20,830 bases of DNA from CAZMVU01 sp964569295. GTDB lineage: Bacteria; Hydrogenedentota; Hydrogenedentia; Hydrogenedentales; JAGMZX01. The position numbers and the translations under genes are program-made. The stretch spans positions 1 to 20,830 of the forward strand of contig CAZMVU010000079.1 of the NCBI GenBank assembly GCA_964569295.1, written 5' to 3'. Below are positions 6,562 to 15,009 of the stretch, piece by piece. Position 1 is the first letter of the stretch. Each line of letters begins with the position of its first letter. Below the pieces are notes generated by a model. It had not been told where the DNA came from. It saw nothing but the letters and a program-made list of their open reading frames with translations, and ran no database searches.

Positions 6562-8082
6562 TTATTGCACGATCAACTCATTGTTGACCCACGTGGCGCC
6601 GCCATCAAAGGCGTTCTCGGTGGCCGCATTGAACTCTGACCAGCTTCCCACCGTGCCGGTGAGCGTGGCGGTGCCGTCCTCGACAGTGATATTCACATCG
6701 TCCGCACTCACAAATGGGCTCCACCACAGCTGACTCTCGATATCCTCCGCGATCTCCGCATCGGACTTCGTAGTGTTTACCGGCTGGTAGTCATACCAGT
6801 CGTAATCATACATATCCCACGTGTCGATGTACGGGTCGTAGGCACCGGGCTCATAGGTGTCGTCGACCGTGATGTTGTTATTCACCGCCCAGACACCTTC
6901 GGCACGCGCCGCCACATCATCCGCCTGTGCCTTCTCGAAATGGGAGTCCACCGTGCCATACAGGTACGCCGTATTGTTCACCACGGTAACCGTGATTTCA
7001 TAGCGGTTCACATACGGGTCGCGCGCCAACGCGTTGCGCACATTGTCGGCCACTTCGGCATCGGTCAATTCACCCGCCGATTCAACGCGGATGCGATTTT
7101 CGACCCGGGTAACGCCGACCACGCCGCGTGCGGCCTCGGCGGCGGCACGCTTGGCTTTCAAGTTGTCCACCGTGCCGCGCAAGGTCACCTTGCCGCCCTC
7201 GACCTCTGTCGCATTCACCTTGAACGAGAATACGCGCGGATCGTGGAGGAGCGCATCTTCCACGGCCGCCTTGATTTCCTCGGGCGTCTTCTCCTCATAC
7301 TTGGCGCCGCGCAGGTCTTCATCGCGCGCCCACCGCTTTACCTCGAGATCGCTCCCATCCACGGACTGGACACCGGCAACCCAGGCGTCGGAAACGGCCC
7401 GGGCCTTTTCGGACTGGCTGCCGACAGTACCTTCGAGGTTCACGGCGCCATCGTCGACCGACACCGTGATCAGCGCGTCGTCTACCAGCACGTCAAACTG
7501 CAACGCCTTCTCGATTTCCGCACGGAGTTCACTGTCGGTGCGGTCACCCTCGTATTCCACTTCGATGTGGTTGTTGACGCCCTGTACACCCCTCACGGAG
7601 GCGGCCACTTTCTCCGCCAACTGCTTTTCCTGCCACGAGTCCACCGTGCCGCCGAGGGTGACAATACCGTTATCGACGGTCACATCGACCTGGTAGGAAT
7701 CCGTGGCGGAGTCGTATAGCAGCGCATCGTTGACATCCGCCGCGATCAGGCTGTCCGTGCGGCTCACGGCGGGCTCGATGTCGATCCGATTCAACACGGC
7801 GCGCACCCCCTTGACCGTGGCCGCAATGCGCTCGGCACGCTGCTTCGCCAGCAGGTTGGTGGTGGTGCCGGTGAGCGTGACCACGCCTTCGTCGGTACTC
7901 ACCATGATATTGTGCAACTGGACAATGGGATCGGTGACAATCTCATCTTCCACGGCATCGGTGATATCCTGGTCCGTGTAGCCCTGCGCCAACGCCGGAA
8001 GCGCTGCGCCCAGGATCAAGGCCAAGGCCAGTACTGCCATCTGCGATGCCGCACGCGGCCGGTAGTGTCTTGCCATAAACAT
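6562..8082 (-). CDS. Secreted protein with six BON domains
   Basis: The 506-residue protein has a cleavable signal peptide (hydrophobic stretch about 15-30, cleavage near ALA-Q at 32/33) followed by six BON repeats at about 36-103, 109-176, 182-249, 266-334, 340-408 and 439-506. Each has the same layout: an acidic helix (for example TDSELRAEIEKAL), a strand, the 'DGxVTLxGTVxS' turn, a helix, then 'GVxxVxNxIxVE'. BON domains are found in OsmY-type periplasmic proteins and are thought to bind phospholipid membranes. A Tyr/Asp/Trp-rich linker (about 410-435) precedes the last repeat, which ends exactly at the C-terminus. The start at 8082 is set by AAAGGAG 6 bases upstream; an in-frame ATG at 8076 is the alternative. 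A sigma-54-type promoter and a 16-bp palindrome precede it, suggesting activator-dependent, perhaps envelope-stress, expression. Confidence 0.93.
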   Translation of the reverse strand: MFMARHYRPRAASQMAVLALALILGAALPALAQGYTDQDITDAVEDEIVTDPIVQLHNIMVSTDEGVVTLTGTTTNLLAKQRAERIAATVKGVRAVLNRIDIEPAVSRTDSLIAADVNDALLYDSATDSYQVDVTVDNGIVTLGGTVDSWQEKQLAEKVAASVRGVQGVNNHIEVEYEGDRTDSELRAEIEKALQFDVLVDDALITVSVDDGAVNLEGTVGSQSEKARAVSDAWVAGVQSVDGSDLEVKRWARDEDLRGAKYEEKTPEEIKAAVEDALLHDPRVFSFKVNATEVEGGKVTLRGTVDNLKAKRAAAEAARGVVGVTRVENRIRVESAGELTDAEVADNVRNALARDPYVNRYEITVTVVNNTAYLYGTVDSHFEKAQADDVAARAEGVWAVNNNITVDDTYEPGAYDPYIDTWDMYDYDWYDYQPVNTTKSDAEIAEDIESQLWWSPFVSADDVNITVEDGTATLTGTVGSWSEFNAATENAFDGGATWVNNELIVQ

Positions 8083-8118
8083 AAGCTTCTCCTTTTCTTT
8101 TGTTCCCACTTACCAATC

Positions 8119-8134
8119 TGGCAACATGTTGCCA
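8119..8134. promoter_or_regulatory. Perfect 16-bp palindrome, possible operator
   Basis: TGGCAACATGTTGCCA reads the same on both strands. It lies about 10-25 bases downstream of the predicted sigma-54 start and about 37 bases upstream of the BON start codon, so it sits in the predicted leader. It could be an operator or an mRNA hairpin. No regulator gene is adjacent. Confidence 0.5.
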
Positions 8135-8153
8135 TCCAGGTAACAGGGAGTGT

Positions 8154-8170
8154 TGCAAAGGATGTGCCAG
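8154..8170 (-). promoter_or_regulatory. Sigma-54 (-24/-12) promoter for the BON-domain gene
   Basis: Read on the minus strand, the site is CTGGCAC-ATCCT-TTGCA. It matches all bases of the TGGCAC-N5-TTGCA consensus and has the required ten bases between the -24 GG and the -12 GC. The predicted start is near 8143, giving a leader of about 60 bases to the BON start at 8082. Such promoters need an AAA+ activator bound upstream; none is encoded in this window. Confidence 0.7.
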
Positions 8171-8364
8171 GAATCGTGTCTGGCGCCCGCCTTCTGGCGC
8201 GGCGTCTCGCCATGCGCCGGCCGCCGTTTGGCAGCCCGGCCCTCGCGCCGCAGACAGCACAGTCCCTCGGTCGCGTGTAACTCTGTGACACAAGAACCGT
8301 TACCAAATGAGACAACGCAACGCCGGGCCGGGGTGCGGTGGGGCGGAGCCGGCGGCACACAGCG

Positions 8365-8400
8365 AACGGCCGCCGTTACCGGGCGGCAACGGCGGCCGTT
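8365..8400. terminator. Perfect 13-bp-stem hairpin after the cytochrome gene
   Basis: AACGGCCGCCGTT (8365-8377) is the exact reverse complement of 8388-8400, with a 10-base loop. It starts 27 bases beyond the stop of the cytochrome gene (minus strand). No T-tract follows on the minus strand, so it may be a factor-assisted terminator or an mRNA-stabilising hairpin. Confidence 0.5.
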
Positions 8401-8427
8401 GATTGCTACGCGCGTCTACGCGCGCCT

Positions 8428-11400
8428 CTATTGGGCGGCTTCTTCGTTCGTTTCCGGGTCGGGGCACTTCCAGTCGGGGTGGTGTTCTTTCGCCCAAATA
8501 TGGCTCACCTTGCCGCCGAACAGGGCGTTCAGGCTGTGTGGCACCACTATGGTGGCCAGGTATACGTGGGCCATGAGCAGCACGATCATGACGAGGCCGG
8601 CCACGTCGTGGACGGTGTACACCAGCTCCTGGTACTCGAAGTGGGCATCGCGCAGGATGCCCATCATGACGCCGGTGATAATGAGGGTAAGGAAGCAAAT
8701 GACCACGAGCCAGAAGAGCATCTTTTGCCCGGCGTTGAACTTGCCAGCGGGCAGATGATCCTTCACACCGCCCAGGTAGCCGCCGGCGCGCGAGAGCCAT
8801 TTCCAGTCACCCTTGGCGGGGAGCATCGAGAGAAACCAGATAATGATCATTACCACGACACCTGCTGAGGCTACATAACCGAGGTAGGCGTGCCATGGGC
8901 GTGCCCAGTGGCCGAGGGGATCGTTCTTGCCAAGCAGAAAGAAGAAGCCCGTGATGGCCAGGAACGCCACAGTCACCATGGCGACCAGGTGGGTAAGGCG
9001 CTCGTGAATCCGGAACCGGACGACGTCCGGCGTGCCAGCGGGAGAGCCGCGCTTGATTCCGATTATGGCGAAGTGCAAGAGGATAAGCGCCAACACGGCC
9101 AGCACAATCCACGGACTCCATGGCTTGAGCACCGCCTCGCGCCAAATACCGATATTGATACCCTCGAGGCTGTACCCCAGGACAGCGTACATCGGGGTAG
9201 TGGCGGGGGGGCCGTCTTCCGTAAACGGATCGGTTACGACCGGGCCAAAGTAGAAGTGCGAGTCCGTGCCGTGGCAGTCAGTGCACTCTGTGCCCAGCGC
9301 CATCTTCGCCGGTTCAACGCCATGCGACGCGGTCCAGCGCTGGCGCGTGGCAAAATCGGCCAACAGGGGCTGCTCTTCCACGCTCGTTTCGGTCACTTCG
9401 ACGTCGAACATCTTCGCGAGGCGCATCTCCGCGCGTTCCCACGTTTTCGCGGACACTTCCCAGCTTTGGGCCGGCGGCACTTCCACTTCTTCATAGCGGT
9501 CGATGCGCAAGAACGGATCGCCCGCGGGCACTTCGATAGTACCGGCGGCATATACCAGATCATCCTCGTAGGGATTGATCCACTCACCGCCGGCGACCTC
9601 GAACACGCGCGTACCGCGAATGAAGTAGAGCGTACGGCCTTCAAGGCGCGGCGTGGTGGCCTTGAGCGCCCAGGCCATGCGCTTCATTTCCTCGGCGGTG
9701 TTCACCTCGGGAAACGTGTTGTTCGTGTCGTCGTGGATAGCGATTTTCCAGCGCTTCTCCTGGTCCGCGGCAAGAAGCTTCTGGGTCAGGCTCTCGCTCA
9801 GCGCTTCCTCGAGGCTGGCGCGCTGGCTGCGCTTGTCGCGTGCGGCCTGGGCTTCTTCGGATGTTGTGGGCTGTTCGTACGGCGCCTCCACCAACTCTTC
9901 CGGCACCGGCTCGGATGGCCAGGCGGGGGTCTCTTCGCCTTCCGCAGTTTCGCCGGGGTAGGCAAAGATACGGTACTCCTCGTCGTGCAGGAAGTCCCAG
10001 GCCTTCTTCATATCCTTCAGGAAGACCGGGCGCACGTGATCGCCGTCGATATACACCCAATACGCCGCAACCTGCGATCCTTCGGATTGCACCATGCCAT
10101 CGTACTTGGCGAATGTGAACTTGCTTTCGGCAATGGTCGCGCCCGGACGCTTGGGCTGAAGTGCGGCATCCACTTCTTTCAGGTCGCCCAGGTAATAGCG
10201 GTAGGCCTTCCCCCGGAACACGCACACGGGGAATGCGGACATTTCGGCGGACGCCGTGTCCTGCGGCGGCGCATCAACGGCGTTCACGCCATCGGCTGCC
10301 GCGGGATCTTGCGCCGGCGCTTGGGCAGGGGTGCCGTCGAGACGCTGTTCGAGCAAGAGCAGCGCCAGCACCCGCGGCTCCTCCGCCTCGAGGCCGCGTT
10401 CTTCCACGAGTTCACGGACCGTAAACGCGCCTTCGGGCAGTTGCGTGTCCTTGAAATGATCACGCAGGGGAGAATCGGGGCCGATGACCGTATCGGCCAT
10501 GGCCTGCAACGCAGCACTGTCGTAATAATCGACAATGGCGGTTTTGAACTGCCCGCGCACCACGCCCCACATAGCGCCGAAAATCCAGCTGTCGAACTTT
10601 TCCAAGTCGGTTTCAAAAGGCAACTGACGCCAGTCGCCCTGTGTGGTGTCGACGGTCTGGGTCGCCACGAAGGGCCGCGAGACGATGTGGCAGGCCTCAC
10701 AACCAATGCGCTCGAGGTGCAAGGCGGGCAGGCCTTCATGCTCGTAGTCCGGGGCGCCGAAGACTTCCTGCTCGTGGCATTCTTTGCACGACAGGGCGGT
10801 ATCATCGAGATCATCGCGTACGGTCTGGCCCAACGAGTCGCCCTTGGCGAAATTGTGGCGGATGTCGTTGGTGTGACACTGCGTGCAGGTGAGGCCCTGG
10901 TTCGTGTGCACGTCGTGTTGGTAGGACTGGTGCCAGGTCGAACCGCGCTTCTGCACGCTCGAAATATCGTGGCAGTAAAGGCACTGGCGATCGCCCGGGC
11001 GGATGATGGGCAGGTGCACCTTGCCGTCGGCCATGAACTTGTCGCGCTGGTAGTAGACGTTGGGCTCCTTTCCCTCGGCCACCGAGCCCCACACATAACC
11101 AAGCGTCGTGCCGGCTGTGGCAGCCCATTTGAAATTGAGTTTTTTCAATTGCTGGGCGCGAACGGAGTATTCGTAGCCGTCGAGATGGCAGATGAAGCAG
11201 TCCGGCTCGACCACACCCGTCTTGTCCCAGGGCGAATCCAAATAGTCGCTGTCGCCGAAGAACGCCAGGCCGCGATCCGCCTCGAGCGTCTCATCATAAC
11301 GCCGGCCGGCGCGGTCGAACTCGGCCGGGCCGCCGCCCGGGTGGCACACGCCACATTCCACAACCCATTCGAAAGGGGTCATGTCGATGTTTTCCGGGTC

Positions 11401-11892
11401 ATCGAAATGTTTGGGCGCCAACTCACGCTGGTAGAGCAACTGCCACTTACCGAAGAAACCCGGGCTGCGGTGTACGGATCGGGACTCCCCGGCCGTCGGC
11501 TCGTCGAACATTTCATCGAACCCGGTCTGGAAGTGGTAGCCGTGCGAGGCGCGATCATAGTCGTGGCAGGTACCGCACGTTTGGCGGGGACTGACGGGCT
11601 TGCCGATACCGAACTGTTCACCGACGGCCGCTGGCGTATCCTCCTGATCTTTTGTCGGATCGATGATGTTGCCGGCTTCGTCTTTCAGGTGAAAGGGGGG
11701 GCAGGCGAGGGGAAGAATGCGGATAAGATCCGCCTTCGACGCACGGTGATCGGTCACGAGATCACGGCCGATATACTTGTCGAAGTTTTCGATTTCAGGC
11801 GCATCCGCGGGCGCTTCGGCCGCTGTTGGTGCGGCGGCGGCAAGGACGGTGCAGGTAAGAATGAAGGCAGTGAGACACAAAACGCTTCGCAT
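8428..11892 (-). CDS. Octahaem c-type cytochrome fused to membrane cytochrome b (CbcL-like layout)
   Basis: This 1154-residue membrane redox protein probably passes electrons between the quinone pool and periplasmic partners. A signal peptide (about 1-25) is followed by seven CXXCH haem c sites starting at Cys106, 180, 232, 304, 336, 369 and 398. Next is a haem-free stretch of about 465 residues, partly Ala/Pro/Glu-rich linker (about 520-550 and 645-690). The eighth site, CTDCH, is at 870. The C-terminus has five predicted helices (about 926-946, 967-988, 1001-1024, 1056-1080, 1093-1116) resembling the FdnI/HydC-type cytochrome b, with candidate b-haem ligands His968, His1001, His1095 and His1109. 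The b/c fusion recalls Geobacter CbcL, which has nine c haems and a dihaem b domain. The start at 11892 has GGAG 9 bases upstream. It follows a terminator, so it is its own unit. The physiological acceptor is unknown. Confidence 0.93.
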   Translation of the reverse strand: MRSVLCLTAFILTCTVLAAAAPTAAEAPADAPEIENFDKYIGRDLVTDHRASKADLIRILPLACPPFHLKDEAGNIIDPTKDQEDTPAAVGEQFGIGKPVSPRQTCGTCHDYDRASHGYHFQTGFDEMFDEPTAGESRSVHRSPGFFGKWQLLYQRELAPKHFDDPENIDMTPFEWVVECGVCHPGGGPAEFDRAGRRYDETLEADRGLAFFGDSDYLDSPWDKTGVVEPDCFICHLDGYEYSVRAQQLKKLNFKWAATAGTTLGYVWGSVAEGKEPNVYYQRDKFMADGKVHLPIIRPGDRQCLYCHDISSVQKRGSTWHQSYQHDVHTNQGLTCTQCHTNDIRHNFAKGDSLGQTVRDDLDDTALSCKECHEQEVFGAPDYEHEGLPALHLERIGCEACHIVSRPFVATQTVDTTQGDWRQLPFETDLEKFDSWIFGAMWGVVRGQFKTAIVDYYDSAALQAMADTVIGPDSPLRDHFKDTQLPEGAFTVRELVEERGLEAEEPRVLALLLLEQRLDGTPAQAPAQDPAAADGVNAVDAPPQDTASAEMSAFPVCVFRGKAYRYYLGDLKEVDAALQPKRPGATIAESKFTFAKYDGMVQSEGSQVAAYWVYIDGDHVRPVFLKDMKKAWDFLHDEEYRIFAYPGETAEGEETPAWPSEPVPEELVEAPYEQPTTSEEAQAARDKRSQRASLEEALSESLTQKLLAADQEKRWKIAIHDDTNNTFPEVNTAEEMKRMAWALKATTPRLEGRTLYFIRGTRVFEVAGGEWINPYEDDLVYAAGTIEVPAGDPFLRIDRYEEVEVPPAQSWEVSAKTWERAEMRLAKMFDVEVTETSVEEQPLLADFATRQRWTASHGVEPAKMALGTECTDCHGTDSHFYFGPVVTDPFTEDGPPATTPMYAVLGYSLEGINIGIWREAVLKPWSPWIVLAVLALILLHFAIIGIKRGSPAGTPDVVRFRIHERLTHLVAMVTVAFLAITGFFFLLGKNDPLGHWARPWHAYLGYVASAGVVVMIIIWFLSMLPAKGDWKWLSRAGGYLGGVKDHLPAGKFNAGQKMLFWLVVICFLTLIITGVMMGILRDAHFEYQELVYTVHDVAGLVMIVLLMAHVYLATIVVPHSLNALFGGKVSHIWAKEHHPDWKCPDPETNEEAAQ

Positions 11893-11986
11893 GCTGCCGG
11901 GCTCCTATGCGCAGTGCTTCTTTCCATAAGGCGGGGCCAACATGATCCACCGGCTGTCTCCCGGGCAGCGGTGGCCGTGCAGGCAC

Positions 11987-12031
11987 AAAAATAGCGGTGC
12001 GGACCCGAAGCGGGCTCCCGGCCCGCACCGC
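11987..12031 (-). terminator. Rho-independent terminator of the Gfo/Idh/MocA gene
   Basis: A perfect 9-bp GC-rich stem (12023-12031 with 11994-12002) has a 20-base loop that can itself fold (CCCG-aag-CGGG). Read on the minus strand, it is followed at once by TATTTTT. It begins 27 bases after the stop at 12058 and separates that gene from the cytochrome gene. Confidence 0.85.
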
Positions 12032-12057
12032 AGAATTACGGCGTCAGGGCGTTGCGG

Positions 12058-13527
12058 CTAGCTGTACATCGACGGGTCGGGGGTTTGGAAATCGAACTGG
12101 TACCATGCCGGGTCGATCTCGACTTCCTTGCGTTCGCGCATGGCCTCCATACCCGACAGCCCCATGATCGTGGCGCGCAGCCCGACCATCTCGTTGGCCT
12201 TGGGCGTACCGCCGTACTTGATGTCCTGCGCAAACGCACGGAACTGAAGCTGGTCCACGGATTCCTCGTTGTCGATGGTAATGGGGTCGCCCTGTTCCTG
12301 GGCCTCGGTCGAGACCTGAAGCGTACCGCCCGAGGTGATGACCGTGGCGTTCTCGTCCGCAGCGGAGGAAGCCGCCGAGCTGCTCGCCCACTTGACCTTC
12401 GATGCGGCTTCTTCGTAGAAGTAACCGCCGCCCTCGGTAAGGCTGAACGTGCCCTGGTCGCCCTGGATGAGCTCGGTGCAGCCACGCTTGGCGTTCGCCA
12501 TGATGCTCGAATAGACCACGCGCACGGTGTAGGGCTCGTTGATGGCCTGCGGATCCTGATACTTGTTGCGGCGGTCGAGCGCCTTGAAGCCGCGGCTCTC
12601 CGGGGTGATGTCGAATTCGTAGACTACGTTGATGTTGTCGAAGACCTCGCGCCCGTCGCGCCAGTAGTCAAGACCGCCGTAGCCATAAACGCGCTTGGGC
12701 ATCGCATCGAGGTACCACGAGGCAATGTCGAGCTGGTGCGTGGCGAGTTCGGTCATCAGACCGCCCGAACTCTCCCGATACAGGCGCCAGTTGAGGTGCT
12801 TGGTGAGATCCTTGATGTACTTCATCTCGGTCGGCGTAAGGCGGCGATCGCTGACCGGGCGGCGCCAGTCGTTGTTGCGGTGCCACTGGCAATCCATGTG
12901 GTTGATGCGGCCGAGCACCTTCTCGTCCCACGCCATGGCCAGCGCTTTGTTGTACAGCGGGTTGTACCGGCGCTGGTGGCCGACCTGCACGAAGCGCTTG
13001 GCATCGTGCGCCTTCTGCACGAGCTTGCGCGCGTCTTCGATGTCGTAGCACATGGTCTTCTCACAGAAGACATAGCACCCCTTATCGAGCGCATCGTGCG
13101 CAATCTGAAAGTGGGTGTGCAACGGCGTGGCAATGACCACGGCGTCGAGCTGCTCCTTGTCGAGCATCTCCTTGTAATCGAAATACCCGTTCGGCTGCGT
13201 GGCGCGTTCGACCATATCGAGCTGCTTGCGCGTGAGTTGTTCCTGGCCGGCCTGCACAACAATGCCCGCATTTGACAGATGCGCCAGCTTCCTGCCGCGC
13301 TCCTGGTGCGGTTTGTACACGTCGCACACCGCCACGATGTCGACGTCCGGCGTTCCCATGAGCCCATCGCGCACATGGTAGGAGCCCTGGCCTCCCGTGC
13401 CGATACAGCCCACCCTGATCTTCTCGTTCTGGGCATACGAGAACGGCGACCAGCCGCTGGCTATCATAATGCCCGTGGCAGCGCCGGCCGTCTGCATGAA
13501 GGTTCTGCGGTTCAGTTTGTCGCTCAT
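12058..13527 (-). CDS. Tat-exported Gfo/Idh/MocA-family oxidoreductase
   Basis: This NAD(P)-dependent dehydrogenase-type protein of 489 residues probably acts on a sugar, inositol or related polyol outside the cytoplasm. Residues 6-20 (NRRTFMQTAGAATG) carry a twin-arginine motif and hydrophobic core, with likely cleavage near SYA-Q. The Rossmann nucleotide site GCIGTGGQGSYH is at 40-51, CEK at 155-157 supplies the usual catalytic-type Glu-Lys, and THQLDIASW at 263-271 holds the C-terminal-domain histidine. The start at 13527 has AGGAGCAGCAGG directly upstream. Secreted family members of this kind keep a tightly bound cofactor in the periplasm, as in glucose-fructose oxidoreductase. The gene follows apbE by 63 bases on the same strand and ends at a strong terminator. 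The exact substrate cannot be read from sequence. Confidence 0.95.
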   Translation of the reverse strand: MSDKLNRRTFMQTAGAATGIMIASGWSPFSYAQNEKIRVGCIGTGGQGSYHVRDGLMGTPDVDIVAVCDVYKPHQERGRKLAHLSNAGIVVQAGQEQLTRKQLDMVERATQPNGYFDYKEMLDKEQLDAVVIATPLHTHFQIAHDALDKGCYVFCEKTMCYDIEDARKLVQKAHDAKRFVQVGHQRRYNPLYNKALAMAWDEKVLGRINHMDCQWHRNNDWRRPVSDRRLTPTEMKYIKDLTKHLNWRLYRESSGGLMTELATHQLDIASWYLDAMPKRVYGYGGLDYWRDGREVFDNINVVYEFDITPESRGFKALDRRNKYQDPQAINEPYTVRVVYSSIMANAKRGCTELIQGDQGTFSLTEGGGYFYEEAASKVKWASSSAASSAADENATVITSGGTLQVSTEAQEQGDPITIDNEESVDQLQFRAFAQDIKYGGTPKANEMVGLRATIMGLSGMEAMRERKEVEIDPAWYQFDFQTPDPSMYS

Positions 13528-13560
13528 CCTGCTGCTCCTGTTCTTCCGTAGCTTACTGCT

Positions 13561-13585
13561 AAGAAAGCCGGTTTGCCCGCCGGCT
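13561..13585 (-). terminator. Weak hairpin between apbE and the oxidoreductase gene
   Basis: AGCCGG (13566-13571) pairs with CCGGCT (13580-13585) across an 8-base loop. On the minus strand it is followed by TTCTT. It begins 6 bases after the apbE stop. The stem is short, so it may only partly stop transcription and allow read-through. Confidence 0.45.
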
Positions 13586-13590
13586 AATGC

Positions 13591-14709
13591 CTAATCGCCT
13601 GGCCGGGTTTCTCGGGCCTCGCGGCGCAACCGCCCCGCTTGGGAAGGCTGCCTGCTATCGTCCGTAAAATTAATACGCACCACACGCGGCGCGTCTGTTT
13701 CGCGCTTACGCACCGCCAGCACCGCCCGGTAGGCCGGGTGGGCCGCACAAAAGGCCCGAACCTTCTGCACGCCCATTACAAAGAACGCTGTACTCAGGCC
13801 GTCGGTTATCATGCCGCTTGGGCCAATGGCCGTGGCACTCACCCTGTCCGACACCGGCCAGCCCGTGCGCGGGTCAAAAATATGACCATACTTCGTGCCG
13901 TCGAGTTCCAGGAAGTTTTCGCGCGCCGACGATGTCGACAAGGATTCATCGTTTATTGCGACTTCATGGATATACCCGTCTTCTTCATTATAGGATCCAC
14001 GGATACGCACTGTCCAACCGGCGGCATCCGGCGGACTGCCGATGGTCTCGACGGTGCTGGTGCCCGAGTGCAACACGGCGCATGTAACCCCTTCGGCACG
14101 CAGCACATTGGCCGCGCGCTCGAGCGCCAACCCTTTGCCGATTCCGCCGAAATCGAGCCGCATGCCCGCCTTGGCGAAGCGCACCGTTTCCGCATCCGCA
14201 TCAAGCGCAACCTTGTCCAGCCCGACCCGCGTGCCCGCCTCCGCGAGTTCCTCCGTTGTGGGCAGGTGGCCGGATTTCTTGTAAAACCCCCACAACTCCA
14301 GGTAAGGGCCCACGGTGACATCGAAGGCGCCATCGGTCCATGTATGGAGTTCCTTGGCTTTCTCGAGCAAGTGGAACATGGAACCCGAAACCGGCACCGG
14401 CTCGCGCGCCGCCCTGGCGTTGATACGGCTGGTCTCGCTGGTCTCGCGCCATGTACTGATACGCGCCTCGATCGCGTCGATTGCGTCGAACGCCTTGTCC
14501 GCGAGGCGCCGCAGTTCCTGCTCGAACATGTCTTCCGAAGGCGCCGCCAGGGTTATCTCGAAGGACGTCCCCATCGCCTCGTGGGCAAAGGTTGCCATGC
14601 GCGGGGCGTCTTGGGCCGGTACCTGCGAACAAGCCAATACCGCCACCGCAATGCCGCAAAGCACGCGGCCAAGCGCGGTCATGGGGGAATATGTTTGCCC
14701 TGCCTGCAT
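13591..14709 (-). CDS. apbE: FAD:protein FMN transferase (ApbE family)
   Basis: ApbE uses FAD to attach FMN covalently to Thr or Ser in redox proteins on the outer face of the membrane, with Mg as cofactor. The 372-residue sequence has the family motifs in order: MGTSFEI (46-52), STWRETSETSRIN (85-97), DFGGIGKG (186-193), STSSARENF (258-266), HIFDPRTGWPV (276-286) and TDGLSTA (302-308), whose Asp and Thr bind the metal. A hydrophobic N-terminus (about 12-27) serves as signal; it may be a lipoprotein signal (AVLAC, Cys27) or be cut after VPA. The first ATG at 14709 is kept because a promoter lies 32-60 bases upstream; ATG 14682 is an alternative, and neither has a strong ribosome site. No FMN-binding-domain target with the usual Thr motif is visible nearby. 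Confidence 0.95.
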   Translation of the reverse strand: MQAGQTYSPMTALGRVLCGIAVAVLACSQVPAQDAPRMATFAHEAMGTSFEITLAAPSEDMFEQELRRLADKAFDAIDAIEARISTWRETSETSRINARAAREPVPVSGSMFHLLEKAKELHTWTDGAFDVTVGPYLELWGFYKKSGHLPTTEELAEAGTRVGLDKVALDADAETVRFAKAGMRLDFGGIGKGLALERAANVLRAEGVTCAVLHSGTSTVETIGSPPDAAGWTVRIRGSYNEEDGYIHEVAINDESLSTSSARENFLELDGTKYGHIFDPRTGWPVSDRVSATAIGPSGMITDGLSTAFFVMGVQKVRAFCAAHPAYRAVLAVRKRETDAPRVVRINFTDDSRQPSQAGRLRREARETRPGD

Positions 14710-15009
14710 AATCGTCTCACAAAGGTTCTATGCTTTTTAGAGTTTAGCACGTCGCCATACCTGGGTCAAGCGAATAAGGTAATCTCCTTTTCCCATTAAA
14801 ATTGGAAATGCCCGCCACCGGAGCGTACAACAGAAGGGCCGCCGGCTTGGGGCCCGCGCTACTCCTATGTTACCATGGATAGGTCGGCTGAGCCAGCAGC
14901 CAGCCCAATTCGTGAGAGCTACTGGGGTCTTTGTGAGGGGCGTGGTGAGCCTTCTCTTCGCCACAAAGATAAGGTTGTGCTGGTAAGCCATTCACTTGGG
15001 AGGATTGCA
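14710..15009. other. Divergent intergenic region between apbE and deoC
   Basis: These 300 bases hold the apbE promoter (listed separately) and the deoC ribosome site GGGAGG at 14998-15003. CTTTGTG (14929-14935) and CACAAAG (14962-14968) are inverted around a 26-base spacer. I see no convincing promoter for deoC. An 84-codon frame on the minus strand has no recognisable character. Confidence 0.6.
14741..14769 (-). promoter_or_regulatory. Sigma-70-type promoter for apbE
   Basis: On the minus strand TTGACC (14764-14769) and TAAACT (14741-14746) are exactly 17 bases apart. Each box is close to consensus. The expected start near 14734 leaves a leader of about 25 bases before ATG 14709. Confidence 0.7.

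Larger units (their letters stand above)
8083..8427. other. Intergenic gap with regulatory signals
   Basis: The 345 bases between the BON gene and the end of the cytochrome gene hold the sigma-54-type promoter, the 16-bp palindrome and the 13-bp-stem hairpin listed separately. I see no gene in 8171-8364. Short reading frames there have no ribosome site and no recognisable protein character. Confidence 0.7.

Noticed and set aside
8890..11994. 1034-codon open frame on the plus strand
   Set aside because: It lies opposite the cytochrome gene and its translation has no domain or motif. The minus strand has eight CXXCH sites and a signal peptide, so this is a GC-driven antisense shadow.
12052..13275. 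407-codon plus-strand frame
   Set aside because: It is antisense to the Gfo/Idh/MocA gene, which has clear motifs and a ribosome site; the shadow has none.
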